The notes under the pieces were generated by a model, which saw only the letters and a program-made list of their open reading frames with translations, was not told the origin of the DNA and did not search any database. Positions 36,321 through 48,512 of a stretch of DNA of 64,000 bases are shown here, piece after piece. The stretch spans positions 5,611,001-5,675,000 of the forward strand of contig CM060195.1 of NCBI GenBank assembly GCA_030549335.1, written 5' to 3'. Each line of letters begins with the position of its first letter. Positions within the stretch are counted from its first letter, which is position 1. The position numbers and the translations under genes were made by a program. Source of the stretch: Pontederia crassipes. Taxonomy: Eukaryota > Streptophyta > Magnoliopsida > Commelinales > Pontederiaceae.

Positions 36321-36493
36321 CTTCAACGTTTAAATTTCCGCATAAAGTTTTTGATAATATTTCTTATTATATTGATGCCACGTATGTCATTTTGTTGAAT
36401 GGTTATGGTCAATAGTGTAGTAGGCAGTGTGCGCTCCCGGGGTTAACCTGACTACCTACGTGGCAGGAGGGGCGATTTTTTGGAGGCATTACA
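36321..36493 (+). repeat. Truncated 5' LTR (about 170 of 2542 bp)
   Basis: TGATGCCACGTATG, TTGTTGAATGGTTATGGTC and AATAGTGTAGTAGGCAGTGT are shared with 44400-44470. Similarity stops abruptly upstream of CAACGTTTAAA, where unrelated AT-rich DNA begins. Confidence 0.88.
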
Positions 36494-36697
36494 GCTTAGT
36501 ATCAGAGCCTAAGTTCTTGGCTTCTCATTGATCATAGTAGAGTAGATATTCATGTATAGCCATTATTATTCATATTGTCTCATAACTTAAAATAAAGTCA
36601 TGTGCAAATTTCTCAAGTATTTGCGGCTCCACTCCTCAAGTAAGTGATAAATATATTCTCGTGTAGATTATATTATTGAGTTAACTCATTTTTATAG

Positions 36698-37135
36698 ATG
36701 CTTCCGTGCCACATAACGTCCAGAGTGGTGCGTCACAGTAGAAGAATTTTCTGGGTAGCTGCACTGCCTCAAGAGCAGGAGCAAGCACGGTCACAAGGTC
36801 GCGGACGTGGCCGTGGACGGGCGACCCCACCACCTCCATCTCCAGAAGTACAGGAGCATTCTAATTTGGAGAGCGTGGGGAGTAATTACCCTGTAATACC
36901 TTCCCCACCAATTGAGACATCTGAAGAAAGGGAATTAAGGAGAGAGATACAAATCATGGAGCAAATAGGTGCAGAAATACTCACAGGTAGCCCTGTAAGT
37001 CTGTCAGAAGACCCAGAGCCATATTGTAGTTACTGTGAACAATTTGGGCACTTCGAATGTGAATGCCTGAATTATGCTAAGCGTAGAAGGATCTTCAAGG
37101 ATGAACTTGGGCAAACTTCGCAACGCGATGACTAG
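36698..37135 (+). CDS. Extra ORF upstream of gag in the gypsy element, 145 aa
   Basis: This intact ATG-to-stop frame lies between the primer-binding site and gag. It has a basic N terminus, a GRGRGRGRA arginine-glycine stretch (about residues 33-41), a proline run, an acidic middle and a C-terminal zinc-knuckle-like motif CSYCEQFGHFECEC (C-x2-C-x4-H-x4-C). The gag capsid-like region starts separately at about 37353. It could be an independent nucleic-acid-binding protein of the element, or the N-terminal part of gag separated by an indel. It is the only long undamaged frame of the element, which is odd beside the decayed polyprotein. No function is claimed. Confidence 0.55.
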   Translation: MLPCHITSRVVRHSRRIFWVAALPQEQEQARSQGRGRGRGRATPPPPSPEVQEHSNLESVGSNYPVIPSPPIETSEERELRREIQIMEQIGAEILTGSPVSLSEDPEPYCSYCEQFGHFECECLNYAKRRRIFKDELGQTSQRDD

Positions 37136-37352
37136 TATCGAACAGTGGAATGTTTCCTTAATGTTAAAGGCCTTAGTGTGCCTTAAATGAATGCTAATGT
37201 CTTGTTTTGACTAACTCTATCATGAGCATGATTTGAATTTTTAAGTGGATATTGAGACATGAGGTCTCAATTGTTATTTGAGATTTTTTTTATTTTGATT
37301 AAAGATCTTTGGTTCCATGCTATTTCTCAAATATTCTCATGGTCTTTTATAA

Positions 37353-40300
37353 ATGTCTCCTCAAAGAAGGTTACAAGCGTCCACCAGCGAGAATGAGGTA
37401 CATAACGAAGGGGAGACCCCTTTCGTTCCTCCACCTCCACCTTCTCCTCCTCCACCTGAGCCACCAGTACAACAATGACGCCAAGCTCCCCTTCCCTGCA
37501 CAATACAAGAGTTATGGAGGTCGAAACCTCCGATGTTTAACGGAGAAGGGAGCATAGAAGTAGCAGAGCAGTGGATGGAGACAATAGAGAATAAGTTTGC
37601 CATCTTGGACGTTATAGAAAACAAAAAAGTGCTATTCGCTGGAGATACTCTCTAGAAGGATGCAAAGGAGTAGTGGAAAGCAAAGAAGGCCACCAGTTTT
37701 CCGGATGCAAGGGTAGTTGCCTGGGGGGACTTCCGCAAGGCATTCGAGACGCGCTTCTTCCTTGCGTTCCAAAGGGATTTGAAGCAGAAAGAATTTCTGA
37801 ACTTGGAACAAGGGACAATGGCAGAGTCCCAGTACATGACCAAGTTCGTCCGATTGAAGAAGTACTCAAAGCTGATCATGGACGAACAAGACATAACAAA
37901 GTGGTTCGTTTATGGTCTGAGCCCAGACCAGACCAGGGAATTGTAAGATCCTGGATGAGACAGTTAGCCTGGCCACGATGACAGAGAAGGATCACTAGGA
38001 CCTATAGAAGGAGAAGTGGGTCCAACAAAATGTGGACCAGAGTTTCCAGCAACAACAATAATTTCGTGGGAACAACCGTCATCAGCAACGATGGGACAAC
38101 CGGCCTTGCCCTTACCCAGCGCCATACCGCCCTCAACAGCAAACTCCTCCACCTCACCAATAACAACAGCAGCAACAGAACACAAGACCCCCTCAGCAAG
38201 TGCCAAACACAGCAGCCATACCGCCCTCAACAGCAAACTCCTCCACCTCACCAATAACAACAGCAGCAACAGAACACAAGACCCCCTCAGCAAGTGCCAA
38301 GGCGCCCAGCTCAGCAACAGAGGCAACAACCCTCCTAGAGCCCCTCAGGCACCACCCGCACAAGGTGAGTGAGTCCTATGCAACACCTGTGGCAAAACCC
38401 ACGCAGGAAAATGCCGCATGAAGATGGGAGCATGTTTCTACTATGACGGAATGGGCCATATCGCCGTGAACTGCCCAAGACGTGGACAACAATTGGTTCA
38501 AGGAAAGCTCTTCAACTTAGAAGAGGATGCTCCACAGAATGACGCTGAGGTCATTCGAGGTACGCTCTTCGTAGTCGAACTATCCACTATAGTATTGCTT
38601 GATTCTGGTGCCTCACATTCGTTCATATCTGAATAGTGTGTCAACACATTAGGGTTAACTACAATGAACTTAGAGCATAAGATGAGTATAGTGACTCCAC
38701 GAGGAACCCTAGTCACCACTAAATATCTTCCTAATATATCCATAGAGATAGATAAAAAGAACTTCCCTGCAAATCTTATCATCATCTTTATGAGAGATTA
38801 CGATATAATTTTGAGCATAGATTAGCTAACATCCCATGATGCTTTTATATGGTGCAAGCAAAAGAAGGTAGTTAAAGGTACACAGAATATAGACAAAGTC
38901 ATTGTCAAAGGCATTGCTCGGAGAGAACAAAAAATCATAGTGTCTGGCATGAAGGCACACAAACTTCTTTAGCGTGGATGTAGAGGTTATCTGGCAAGTG
39001 TGACCAAGATAGAAGAGTCAAAGAAGACCCCTTAGGACATAGAGGTTGTGAGGGAATTCCCTGATATTTTTCTTGAAGATGTAAGTGGTCTACCACTCAG
39101 AAGAGAGATAGACTTCCATATTGAATTGGCACCTAGCATGACGCCCATCTCAAAAGCCCCATACCGCATGACCCCAGCAGAGATGAAGAAATTGAAGACC
39201 CATATTCAAGAACTGTTGGACAAAGATTTCATTAGGCCTAGTGTCTCACCCTGAGATGCACCAGTCCTTTTCGTCAAGAAGAAGGACAACTCACTAAGAC
39301 TTTGTATCGATTACAGAATGTTGAACAATGTCATAGTAAAGAACAAGCTTCCACTACCTCGCATCGATGACTTATTTGATCAGTTGTCCAAGGCAAAGGT
39401 TTTCTCCAAGATTGATCTAAGGAGCGGCTATCATCAGCTAAGGGTAGCCGAAAAAGACATTCCAAAGATGTCATTCAGATCAAGATATGGACACTACGAG
39501 TTCTTGGTAATGTTGTTTGGGTTAACTAATGCCCCAGCAGCATTCAAGAACCTCGTGAATCGGATTTTCAATGAACATCTAGATAAGTTCGTGATAGTCT
39601 TCGTCGATGACATCCTCATCTATTCTCCAAGCATAGAGCAGTATAGAGAATGAGGATAGTATTGGAGACTTTGCGAGCAAAGAAATTATATGCAAAGTTC
39701 TCCAAATGCGAATTCTGGTTAGAGAAGATAATGTTTCTTGGCCACATCATTTCAAAGGATGTGATTTCAGTTGATCCAGTAAAAGTAGAAGCAGTATCCA
39801 ATTGGGCTCAAGCAAAGAATGTTTCTAAGATGAGAAGCTTCCTTGGTCTGGCAGGATACTATAGAAGATTTATCAAAGATTTCTCCAGAATAGCACTGCC
39901 ACTGACCAAGCTCACTAGAAAAGAAAAAAAGTTTATCTGATCACCCAAGTATGAAGAAAGTTTTCAAGAATTAAAGAAGCAGCTAACTTCCACCAATCCT
40001 GACGTTACCATCGGTCAACGGTACGTAGTTTACAGTGATACTAGTGGTACGGGATTGGAGTGTGTATTGATGCAACATGGGAAAATAGTGGCATAGGCAT
40101 CCAGACAGCTGAAGAAACATGAAGTCAATTATTCAACGCATGACCTCGAACTGGCAGCAGTAATATTTGCCCTCAAGCTGTGGCGTCATTATCTATATGG
40201 AGAAGAATTTGTGGTCTACACTAACCACAAGATCTTGAAGTACGTCTTCATACAGAAAGATCTGAATATGCGCCAAAGACAATGGATGGAGTTCTTAAAG

Positions 40301-41932
40301 GACTATGAGTTTGCTATCAACTACCATCCTGGTAAAGCAAATTCAGTGGCATATGCACTTAGTCGAAAGTGGGAAGGATTTGTCGCCTTCATGCGCCTTC
40401 GACAATTCAAAATGATGGAAGAACTTTTCAAGTGGACGCCAAGGGTAAGACATGACGGGTCACTGATGATGATGCAGCGTATAGTACCTGACATCATAGG
40501 AAGAATCATCGAAGCACAGATTGAGGATTCTGACTATCAAGTTATGATGATAAAGACCAGTCTTGAAATGACAAATTTTAAGGTCTCTTCAGATGGTGGC
40601 ATCAGGTACCGTGATCATTTATGGGTATCGAATAATCCTGAACTCCGGAGAGAGGTGCTAGACGAATGCCACAAATCCGAATTTGATATTCATCCATGGA
40701 GTACTAAAATGTATAAAGATGTTCAGAGAAGTTTATGGTGGCCAGACATGAAGAAGGAGATCGCATAATACGTCTCCAGATATATTGTTTGTCAATAGGT
40801 CAAAGTGGAACACGAGAAACCCCAGAGGACCTTAAAGAGCATTGGCATCCCACAATGGAAGTGGAAAGAAATAGCGATGGAATTCATTATGGATCTGCCT
40901 CGGACTCAGAAGGGGCATGATGCTATCTGGGTGATAGTGGACCAACTTACTAAATAGGCCCACTTCCTATCCATCAAGGTAAAATAACCTCTTGAAAATC
41001 TAATGGATCTATATGTGCAGGAGATTGTTAGACTCCATGGGATTTTGTCGGTCATTGTATCTGATAGAGATCTCAGATTTACCTCGAGATTTTGGAAGAG
41101 CCTCTAGAATGCATTCGGGACTAGACTTCGCTATAGTATGGCTTTCCATCCCCAGACTGACGGACAATCAGAGAGGACGATCCAAACGCTGGAAGATATG
41201 CTTAGAGCGTGCACACTGAATTGGCATGGCAACTGGGATAAATGCCTACCTCTCATCGAGTTCTCATACAACAACAACTTCCATGCTAGCATAGAGATGT
41301 CCTCCTTCGAGGCATTATATGGTCGACAATGTCGTTCCTCAGCTTGTTGGGGGGAAGTGGACGAAAGAAAGATCTTGAGCGCCGAACTACAGAAGCAGAC
41401 TCAAGAGTATATAGACATAGTAGAGCTAATAAAGAAAAGAATGAAGTTTGCTCAAGATCGACAGAAGGCTTATGCAGACAAAAAACGTCGAGAACACACA
41501 TTCAAGGCAGGAGATCAAGTTCTGCTTAAGGTCTCCCCACCAAAGGTGTAATGCGTTTTAGTAAGCGTAGGAAATTGAGCCTAAGGTACGTGTGCCCTTT
41601 TGAGTTCTTAGATATGGTTGGGGACTCAGCATGCAGGTTAGCACTACCCCCCAGCATATGTCAGAGTGCACAATGTCTTCCATGTCTCATTACTCCGGGT
41701 GTACAAGCATGACTACACCAATCTGATTCAAATTGAGGAACCAAACCTCAAGGAGAATTTGACATATGAAAAATAACCCACGAAAATACTGAAATATCAA
41801 GAACACCAGCAAGGGAATAAGAGGGTATCGCTAGTCAAGGTGACATGGAAGCATCACCAAGGAAAAGTGGCAACTTGGGAAGTGGAATCAGAAATGCGCG
41901 AGAAATTTTTTGAACTATTCGGTAAGTTCTAA
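37353..41932 (+). pseudogene. gag-pol polyprotein relic with chromodomain
   Basis: In order: gag capsid-like region (about 37353-37980); proline/glutamine-rich linker with duplicated segments (38120-38300); gag zinc knuckle near 38433 whose second Cys is Tyr (CFYYDGMGH); protease with DSGASHSF near 38601; reverse transcriptase 39048-39940 with the VDD active-site box near 39603; RNase H about 40020-40370; integrase about 40640-41500 with HPQTDGQSER near 41143; and a chromodomain-like end (KVTWKHHQGKVATWEVESEM) before TAA at 41930. In-frame stops occur, among others, at 38634, 39252, 39651, 39938 and 40766. Chromodomain position and sequence place it with the Tekay/Del chromoviruses. It is not functional. 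Confidence 0.9.
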
Positions 41933-41978
41933 CCCTTATATAAATTCGAGGACGAATTTTCTTTTAAGGGGGCAATAA

Positions 41979-44520
41979 TGTAACGTATGTAAAGGAAATG
42001 ACCAAAACTGTAATTAATAGGAATTAATGAAAGAATTTGAAAGATTTTGGATTCAAAAAAAAAAGAAAAGGAAACGGTCGAACGACCGACCAGGGGAGGA
42101 AATTCCTCCCCTGATCGTGGACCATGACAAGGCCGGCCGATGCTATAAAAGGGGATGCGAGGAGACCCTCGCGCCCCCTTGGAAACACCCTTGCTGGCCG
42201 CTGCCTCGTCTCCCTCTTCCTCTTCTCCCCCTTCAGCCCGGCACGCACCAACAAAGCAGAGGCAGAGCACCGAGACTGAGCGATGATTTATCAATGCATG
42301 ACAACTTCTCTTCGACGCTCCCATGGACCCAGCGCACCTTCCTCTCCGGCCAGGAACGACCGGTGACCGATCGGACGACGACAGCGATCCGACGAATCTA
42401 AAAATCTGACGAAGAAATAGTGATCGTTTAATGTAAAGAAATAGTCCATTATGACCGGGAGATCACTATCTACATTTTTCGTATTTTGATTATCATCGTT
42501 TGATGGCCGGAAGGCCGCCGAAAACGAGGAAGAAGTCCGGCGGCCCTATTTAAACGCAGGGATCGGTCGACCGATTTTTAGGAACGGTCGACCGATCCAT
42601 GCGAAGAATTTTCTCAAGTCCTTGACGATCGGTCGACCGGCTTCACCAAAGTGGTCGATCGATATGTCTATCATCTGACAGATTCGACTGCGCCATCGGC
42701 CAACCAAACTTCAGAGCGGTCGACCGATCCGACGCAGTTGCGTCCTTATAATTTTATGGCCGGTCGACCGATCACCAGAGCGGTCGACCGACCCTGAGAT
42801 CGGAAGAGACACCGGACGATCGTCCACGTGCGCGATCGACCGATCCGATAGACACCCGACAATTGAATAAGGTCGACGATCCAAGAGGACCGGATGACCG
42901 AAGCTAGAGAACGGTCGACCGGTCCACCAGGAGCGATCGACCAGTCCATGTAGACTAGTTCGGCTCGATCGAACCGGAAGGACCGGTCGATCGGTCTAGA
43001 TAGCGGTCGACCGGTCCATGTAGACTAGTTCGGCTCGATCGAATCGGAAGGAGCGGTCGACCGATCTAGATAGCGGTCGACCGATCCAACTAGACCAGTC
43101 GGTTCAGGCCGTCCGGTTCAATCAAACCATCGCTTCAAACCAATCGGTTCAACCCACTCAAACCATATATAGACATTGAATTAATTTTGATATTGACATA
43201 GTCTGAATCGGATTATGACTTGAACTGAATCCGACTCATGAATCCTAACCGAAGACTCTAACCAGTCCGCCTGTAATTGGCCGAGTCCTATTGTACAGAC
43301 ATTAATGCTCACTTGGGTCCTGATTCATAGACATCATGATAATTAGATATAAGTAAAGTAAAGATAAAGTTACGGGATTGCTATGTGCCGCCCCATTGTA
43401 CGGAACAAAAATCATGGTATTGTATAGAGAGGGACATGTAGTAAGCTGAGGAGACAGCGAACGGTCTTCAATGACCACTGTTCCTGAGACTACAGGTCCT
43501 CTCCCACCTGTGCCTCGAAGAAGGGATATGCATTGATCACACACCTTCCCCCAGAGAATATAATATTGAGCTAGAGAAATAGGTAGCTAACTGAGGAGAT
43601 AGTGAATCTACAAGTTATTAAATGACCATTATTCCTGGGGTGTAGGTCATCTCCCATCTATATTCCGAATTGGGTGACGCATTATTGCACCCCTTTCCCT
43701 TTATGGGCTTACTGGCTTTACACATTCAGAGAGGCACCTCTGGCATCCTAATTTATTAAAGTCGAGCTTTCATAGAACAACTAATATTAAGGACATCATA
43801 GTAATGTAAAAGTCGTAGTACAACTCATAGTAAAGCAATGTAAAGCAGAATATTGTAAAGTAAAGCATAAAACATGGTATGGTAAACATGAAACATAGTA
43901 TGGTATAAATAATGCAAAGTACTGTGAAGACAATGTACAGTCGTGGTATGGAAGAGAGTACAATTGTTGTCATAGTTAAAGCATAGAAGCCATAGTCTAT
44001 TAGTATTCATCATTGACACAATTGTATATGATTATTATTGATCCATGTTTCATTGTCTATATTGCTATTGTACTGGGCTTTTTGCTCACGGGTATTCGAT
44101 TCCCCTGCATTGAGATTTTGCAGGTGAGAACCATAATTGATGAGGTGAAAGAGGACGCAGAGCTTAGAGAATGCCACACATGACATAAATTATTATCACA
44201 AGCCCTTGAAATTTTGCATTACGTTTCAGCATATTCTCTTCTATTGAAAGACATCACGTTCTTTCGCATATCGAACCTTTCTTTCTGACGAACTTGTTAA
44301 GTTTTGATTTTTCTTCACTTTGTTATAGACTGCATCAATTATCGATGTCTCTTGACATTCCAACGTTTAAACTTTCGCATTAAAGTCTTTTGATGATATT
44401 TCTTATTATATTGATGCCACGTATACCATTTTGTTGAATGGTTATGGTCAATAGTGTAGTAGGCAGTGTAGCGCTCCTAATTGTCTGCGTGGCAGGATGG
44501 GCGATTTTGGGGGCGTTATA
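41979..44520 (+). repeat. 3' LTR of the gypsy element
   Basis: It begins TGTAACGTATGTAAAGG directly after the polypurine tract and ends GGGGGCGTTATA. The TATA box is at 42144. The stretch 42555-43100 is crowded with CGGTCGACCG-type palindromes, and two-plus copies of a 70 bp tandem unit lie at about 42934-43090. Confidence 0.85.
42934..43090. repeat. 70 bp tandem repeat in the 3' LTR
   Basis: TCCATGTAGACTAGTTCGGC occurs at 42944 and again at 43014, with the same 70 bp spacing for the surrounding GGTCGACC palindromes. A third copy starts at 43074 and diverges. Confidence 0.85.
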
Positions 44521-44963
44521 AATAATTACGCATTTATCGAGCACTATACTATCGTGAACACCATGCATATATATATTTTTAATATGTATTATATTAAAAC
44601 GATGAACTTTGGATGATTATTTTAATTCATACATTAGTATTATATTAAAAGGCTTGGAAGATTGTTTTATCATAAACAAAGAAACTAATTTGTCATAAAA
44701 TGAAATTAAGGACTTAAACTGAAACCAAAGTAAAAATAGGAACCTTAATTTTTTTATGAAAATTCATCGAAAAAATTCTATCAAGCTGTAAATTAATATA
44801 GAACAGTAAGACAACAGAATACAAATTACTATGTACATATTATCCTATGCTATTGGCTAATTATGCCGTAATTTTACCAATCAAGAGGAAATAAATGAAG
44901 GAAACCCTTGGCAGCAAACACAATGGGACTGTGCACTATTCTCAATGTCATGTTAGAACTAGG
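44521..44963. other. AT-rich intergenic DNA
   Basis: No gene or paired repeat is seen. Confidence 0.5.
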
Positions 44964-45543
44964 TAGGGGTGTTCACGGATCGGATTTGACCCGACCCGTG
45001 AACAAACTCGACCCAACCCGGCCGAGTTTGGTCGGGTCGGGTTTCAATTTTTTTTAGGCTGGACCCGACCCAACCCAACCTGGCCTGGGTCGGGTTGGGT
45101 CGGGTGGTCGGGTTACCCGACCACCTTTTTTCTTTTTTTATTTTTCTTTTTAATTTTTAATATAAAAAAACATTTACTAGTTTATTTTAAATATAAAATA
45201 AAGTATTTTTAAGCATAAAAACATTCTTTTAAATATCCACATATTATTCTCTATTTAAAATACATTATTTTATATATTTTTAATATTTTAGATGGTATAA
45301 AATGCTTAAAATAAATAATAAATCATTTAAAATTCAAAAAAAAATAAAAGGTCGGGTTGACGGGTCGGATCGGATCCAATCGGGTTGAAAAAATCCAACT
45401 CGAACCCGACCCGACCCGACCCTAGGTCGGGTCGGGGTCGGGTCGGGTCGGGCCCGACCCCCAACCCGACCTGACCCAAAAGGGGTCGGGTCGGGTTGAA
45501 TACTCGAGTTCACCGGGTCGATCTGGCCCGGTGAACACCCCTA
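44964..45543. mobile_element. hAT-type MITE, 580 bp
   Basis: The ends TAGGGGTGTTCAC and GTGAACACCCCTA are perfect 13 bp inverted repeats. The 8 bp duplication GAACTAGG is perfect (44956-44963 and 45544-45551). Both arms carry runs of GGTCGG / CCGACC around an AT-rich centre. It cannot code for a transposase. Confidence 0.93.
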
Positions 45544-45736
45544 GAACTAGGGAACCTATTCACCTTCAATGCACTAACTTCCGTGAACTCCCCATCCATA
45601 CACAGAATTTTTTTTGGAGAGGATGAATTTAATACCAATACCACCTCAGCAGAACCAAGAAATTAAATTAAATTAGCAGGGATGTCCATCTATCTCATGA
45701 TCAATCTTCAACGTGCATGGTTACAAACAAGAATGT

Positions 45737-47399
45737 TACTGCAAGAAAAATGTTAATTACATACTCAATGTCTATAATCAGCCCAAAAATCGTTGGTAAT
45801 ATAATTTTCGACGGTTTTTCGGATGGAATCGATCTGTCGGAAAAATGATCGTCGCAAATCGATTTGCGACGGTTGAAAAAAATTCGTCGAAAATATCGAC
45901 GGTTCTAACCGTCCGAAAAGACCCGGCCGACGGTTTCAATTGTTGAAAGTTTTCGATGGTTATAACCGTCCGAAAAGTCTGGCGATTCCAACCATCGAAA
46001 GTTTTCGACGGCCACAACTATCGAAACTTTCGATCAATCGTCACAACCCGTCGAAACTTTCGGCGGTCGTTGCAACCGTCGATCTTTTGACGGTCACAAC
46101 TGTAGCAAAGAATTTTTTAAAAATAAAAAAATTAGCAGCCGAATCGGGCCGCGGCCAGATCCGGCCGCTCACGACCAAATCCGACCGCTGGCTGACGGTC
46201 AGATCCGACCAACCGCGCCAAATCCGGCTGTTTGCGGCCAAATCCGGCAGCGGGGCGGCTAGATCCGGGCCGCAGGTGGCCGATCCGGCCGCGGGGCAGC
46301 CCGGGCGCCAGATTCGGCCGCCAACGGCCGGTCTGACCCCCGCGGCCAGATTCTAGCTAGAGAGAGGGAGGTCATCGGCGTGTCATCGTCCGATAACGAG
46401 AGGGTCGCCGGTGGGTCGGGCCGGCAAAATAGGAGAAGGGGAGAGAGAGTAGAGAGGGAAAGAAGTGGAGAATGGAGAGTGGAAAATAAAAATGCATATA
46501 TATAGGGTACAAAGTTGGGAAGCGGGAAAACGAAAAAAGAGCGAAGGAGAGTATTTTTAATTACCGACGACTATGACCATTAGAAAATTAGTAAAATATA
46601 TATTAATGTAATATTTAATTATTTTTAAAGTTACCGACGGTCCAAACCATCGAAATGTATTTAATTATAATAATAAAATATTACTTACATATATATAATG
46701 TTTATTTTTTAGTTTACCGACGGTCCAAAATGTCGATAATATGTTATATTATTATTTTTACTTATACTATATTATTTTTAAAGTTACCGATGGTCAAAAC
46801 TATCGAATATTATTTAATTATAAAATAAAATACTTATACAATATTTATTTTTTATTTTACCAACGGTTTGAATTGTCAATAATTATTACCGACGATCGGA
46901 ACCGTCGGATTGCGACTGTTTGAACTGTCGCTAATTATATTAATAAAATGCTCCTCATATTATATTATTATATATTTATCAACGATTACGACCGTCGGAA
47001 ATATCGATGTTCCTAATCATAAAAAAATAAAATAATAATATAATAAATAAAATAATTTATTATTTTACAACCGTCAAAATTTGCGACGAATGGATATCCA
47101 TCGGAAATATCGACGTTCCTAATCATCAAAAAATAATATAATAAATTACATAATTTATTATTTTCATTTTTTACGGTTTGTAACCGTTGAAAAAGCCGTC
47201 GGAAATTGCGACGGATGGATATCCGTTGGAAATATCGACATTTCTAATCATCGAAAAATAAAATAATAATATAATAAATTACATAATTTATTATTTTTAT
47301 TTCCGACGGTTGTAACCGTCGAAAATTCTATCGAAAATATTTTCGTCGCAAATTGTGACGGATTTCTATCCGTCGAAAAATGGTGATTTTCTTGTAGTG
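45737..47399. mobile_element. Non-autonomous CACTA transposon, 1663 bp, second family copy
   Basis: The left end is TACTGCAAGAAAAATG (decayed CACTACAAGAAAA) and the right end TTTTCTTGTAGTG. The 3 bp flank TGT is duplicated (45734-45736 and 47400-47402). The layout repeats that of 3077-4697: CGACGGTT/CGTCGAAA subterminal arrays, a GC-rich core (46130-46440), a TATATATAGG motif and GGGAAAACGAAAAA-like text at the core's right edge. No transposase is present. Confidence 0.88.
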
Positions 47400-47402
47400 T
47401 GT

Positions 47403-48054
47403 CCACTTTGAAACTCCCATGTTCAACGTCACAATTGCTATTGACACCTTGCTAACTTACCCTGTTCATCAATAGTTTTTGTCCGAAAAGATCTCTCTAA
47501 ATAAAGGATATAGCACATTATCACTCGGAAATAAAAAGGTCACGAGTTTGAATCCCACCAGTATGTACTCTTTTATTTTTAATTTTTAATTTCCTTGCAT
47601 TAGATCTCTGGACCTTCCTATGTACCAAAAAAAATAAAGTCGATTTTTTTAAGTACCTGCCCGAATCTAACGATTTGAGTCTCAAACATTTCGGTCCGAA
47701 TATTTAACACCCCCTCTTATTACATGGTCTGTTAATAATTATGATATAGTTCAATTCACCATGTGGACAATAAAAATGAGAAAAATATTTTTTTAGAATA
47801 AGAATTTAACGAGATTTGAATTCAGAACATATCATTCTGATATCATATTAAAATTAATGTGATAATTAAAAAGAACAGTTGTTTTCAAAGAACAGTTATT
47901 TCTTTACAGCTTCCAAATAAAAAGTGTAATTTTTTTGCATTGAGAAATTTAACCTTGAAATATTTTTTCTTTGCAGCTTCCAAGTAAAAAGTGTATTTTT
48001 CCTGCATTTAGAGGTTTAACCTGGAAATATTAACCCTTTTTTGCCTTATTCCAG
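47403..48054. other. Intergenic, with PBS-like repeat fragment
   Basis: Minus-strand text around 47820-47880 (ATATGATATCAGAATG) resembles the LTR/PBS junction of the small LTR element at 51765, suggesting a degraded relative. Nothing else is supported. Confidence 0.35.
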
Positions 48055-48456
48055 ATATGAACCTTCACCCGCAGAGGTTGCATCATCTTGTGATGTTACA
48101 TTTGCAATGTTAGCTGATCCTGAAAGTGCAGTATGAATATCATGCTTTAGCCTTCTCATTCCGTTCTTTTTAGCTGTTATATGGGTTAGCTAAATTCTAT
48201 TTGGTCAGATTAATGTTGCCTGTGGGACTACTGGAGCCGCCCAAGGAATGGGCCCTGGAAAGGGGCATTCCTCTTCTTTGTGTCGCAACCTAATTTGGTT
48301 TCTCTTTTACTGCTTTCATGAGTTGTTATTTTCATTGGCTAGTTTGACCAAAGTGTTACAAGTCATGATTTTTTGCTGTCTTCAGTTCTCAGTTTTCTTT
48401 AACCTAGGAACACTGAGGGTAGATGCATGCTTGCACCAAGTTCACATATATAGTGC

Positions 48457-48459
<3 letters not shown>

Positions 48460-48510
<51 letters not shown>
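48460..48510. repeat. (TA)n microsatellite
   Basis: About 25 AT units are read directly, inside the second gap of the GLYR2-like fragment. Confidence 0.95.

Positions 48511-48512
<2 letters not shown>

Larger units (their letters stand above)
36321..44520 (+). mobile_element. Decayed Ty3/gypsy chromovirus (Tekay/Del-like), 5' LTR truncated
   Basis: The 3' LTR (41979-44520, 2542 bp) starts TGTAACGTATG after a purine tract (CTTTTAAGGGGG) and contains a TATA box (CTATAAAAGGGG, 42142-42153). Its last 160 bp match 36321-36493, the only surviving piece of the 5' LTR. The primer-binding site AGTATCAGAGCC follows at about 36498. The interior (5.5 kb) holds an extra upstream frame, gag, protease, reverse transcriptase, RNase H, integrase and a C-terminal chromodomain. 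The many stops show it is inactive. The upstream boundary is a deletion, so no target duplication can be read. Confidence 0.9.

Noticed and set aside
42555-43100. Regularly spaced palindromes suggestive of a CRISPR-like array
   Set aside because: Spacing is irregular, units are diverged, the region is inside a plant LTR and no cas gene is possible here.
45000-45540. Telomere-like GGGTCGG runs
   Set aside because: They are inside a hAT MITE with clear ends and differ from the plant telomere unit.
47505-47565. tRNA-like box GAGTTTGAATCCC
   Set aside because: No cloverleaf can be drawn around it; at best an old SINE-like B box.
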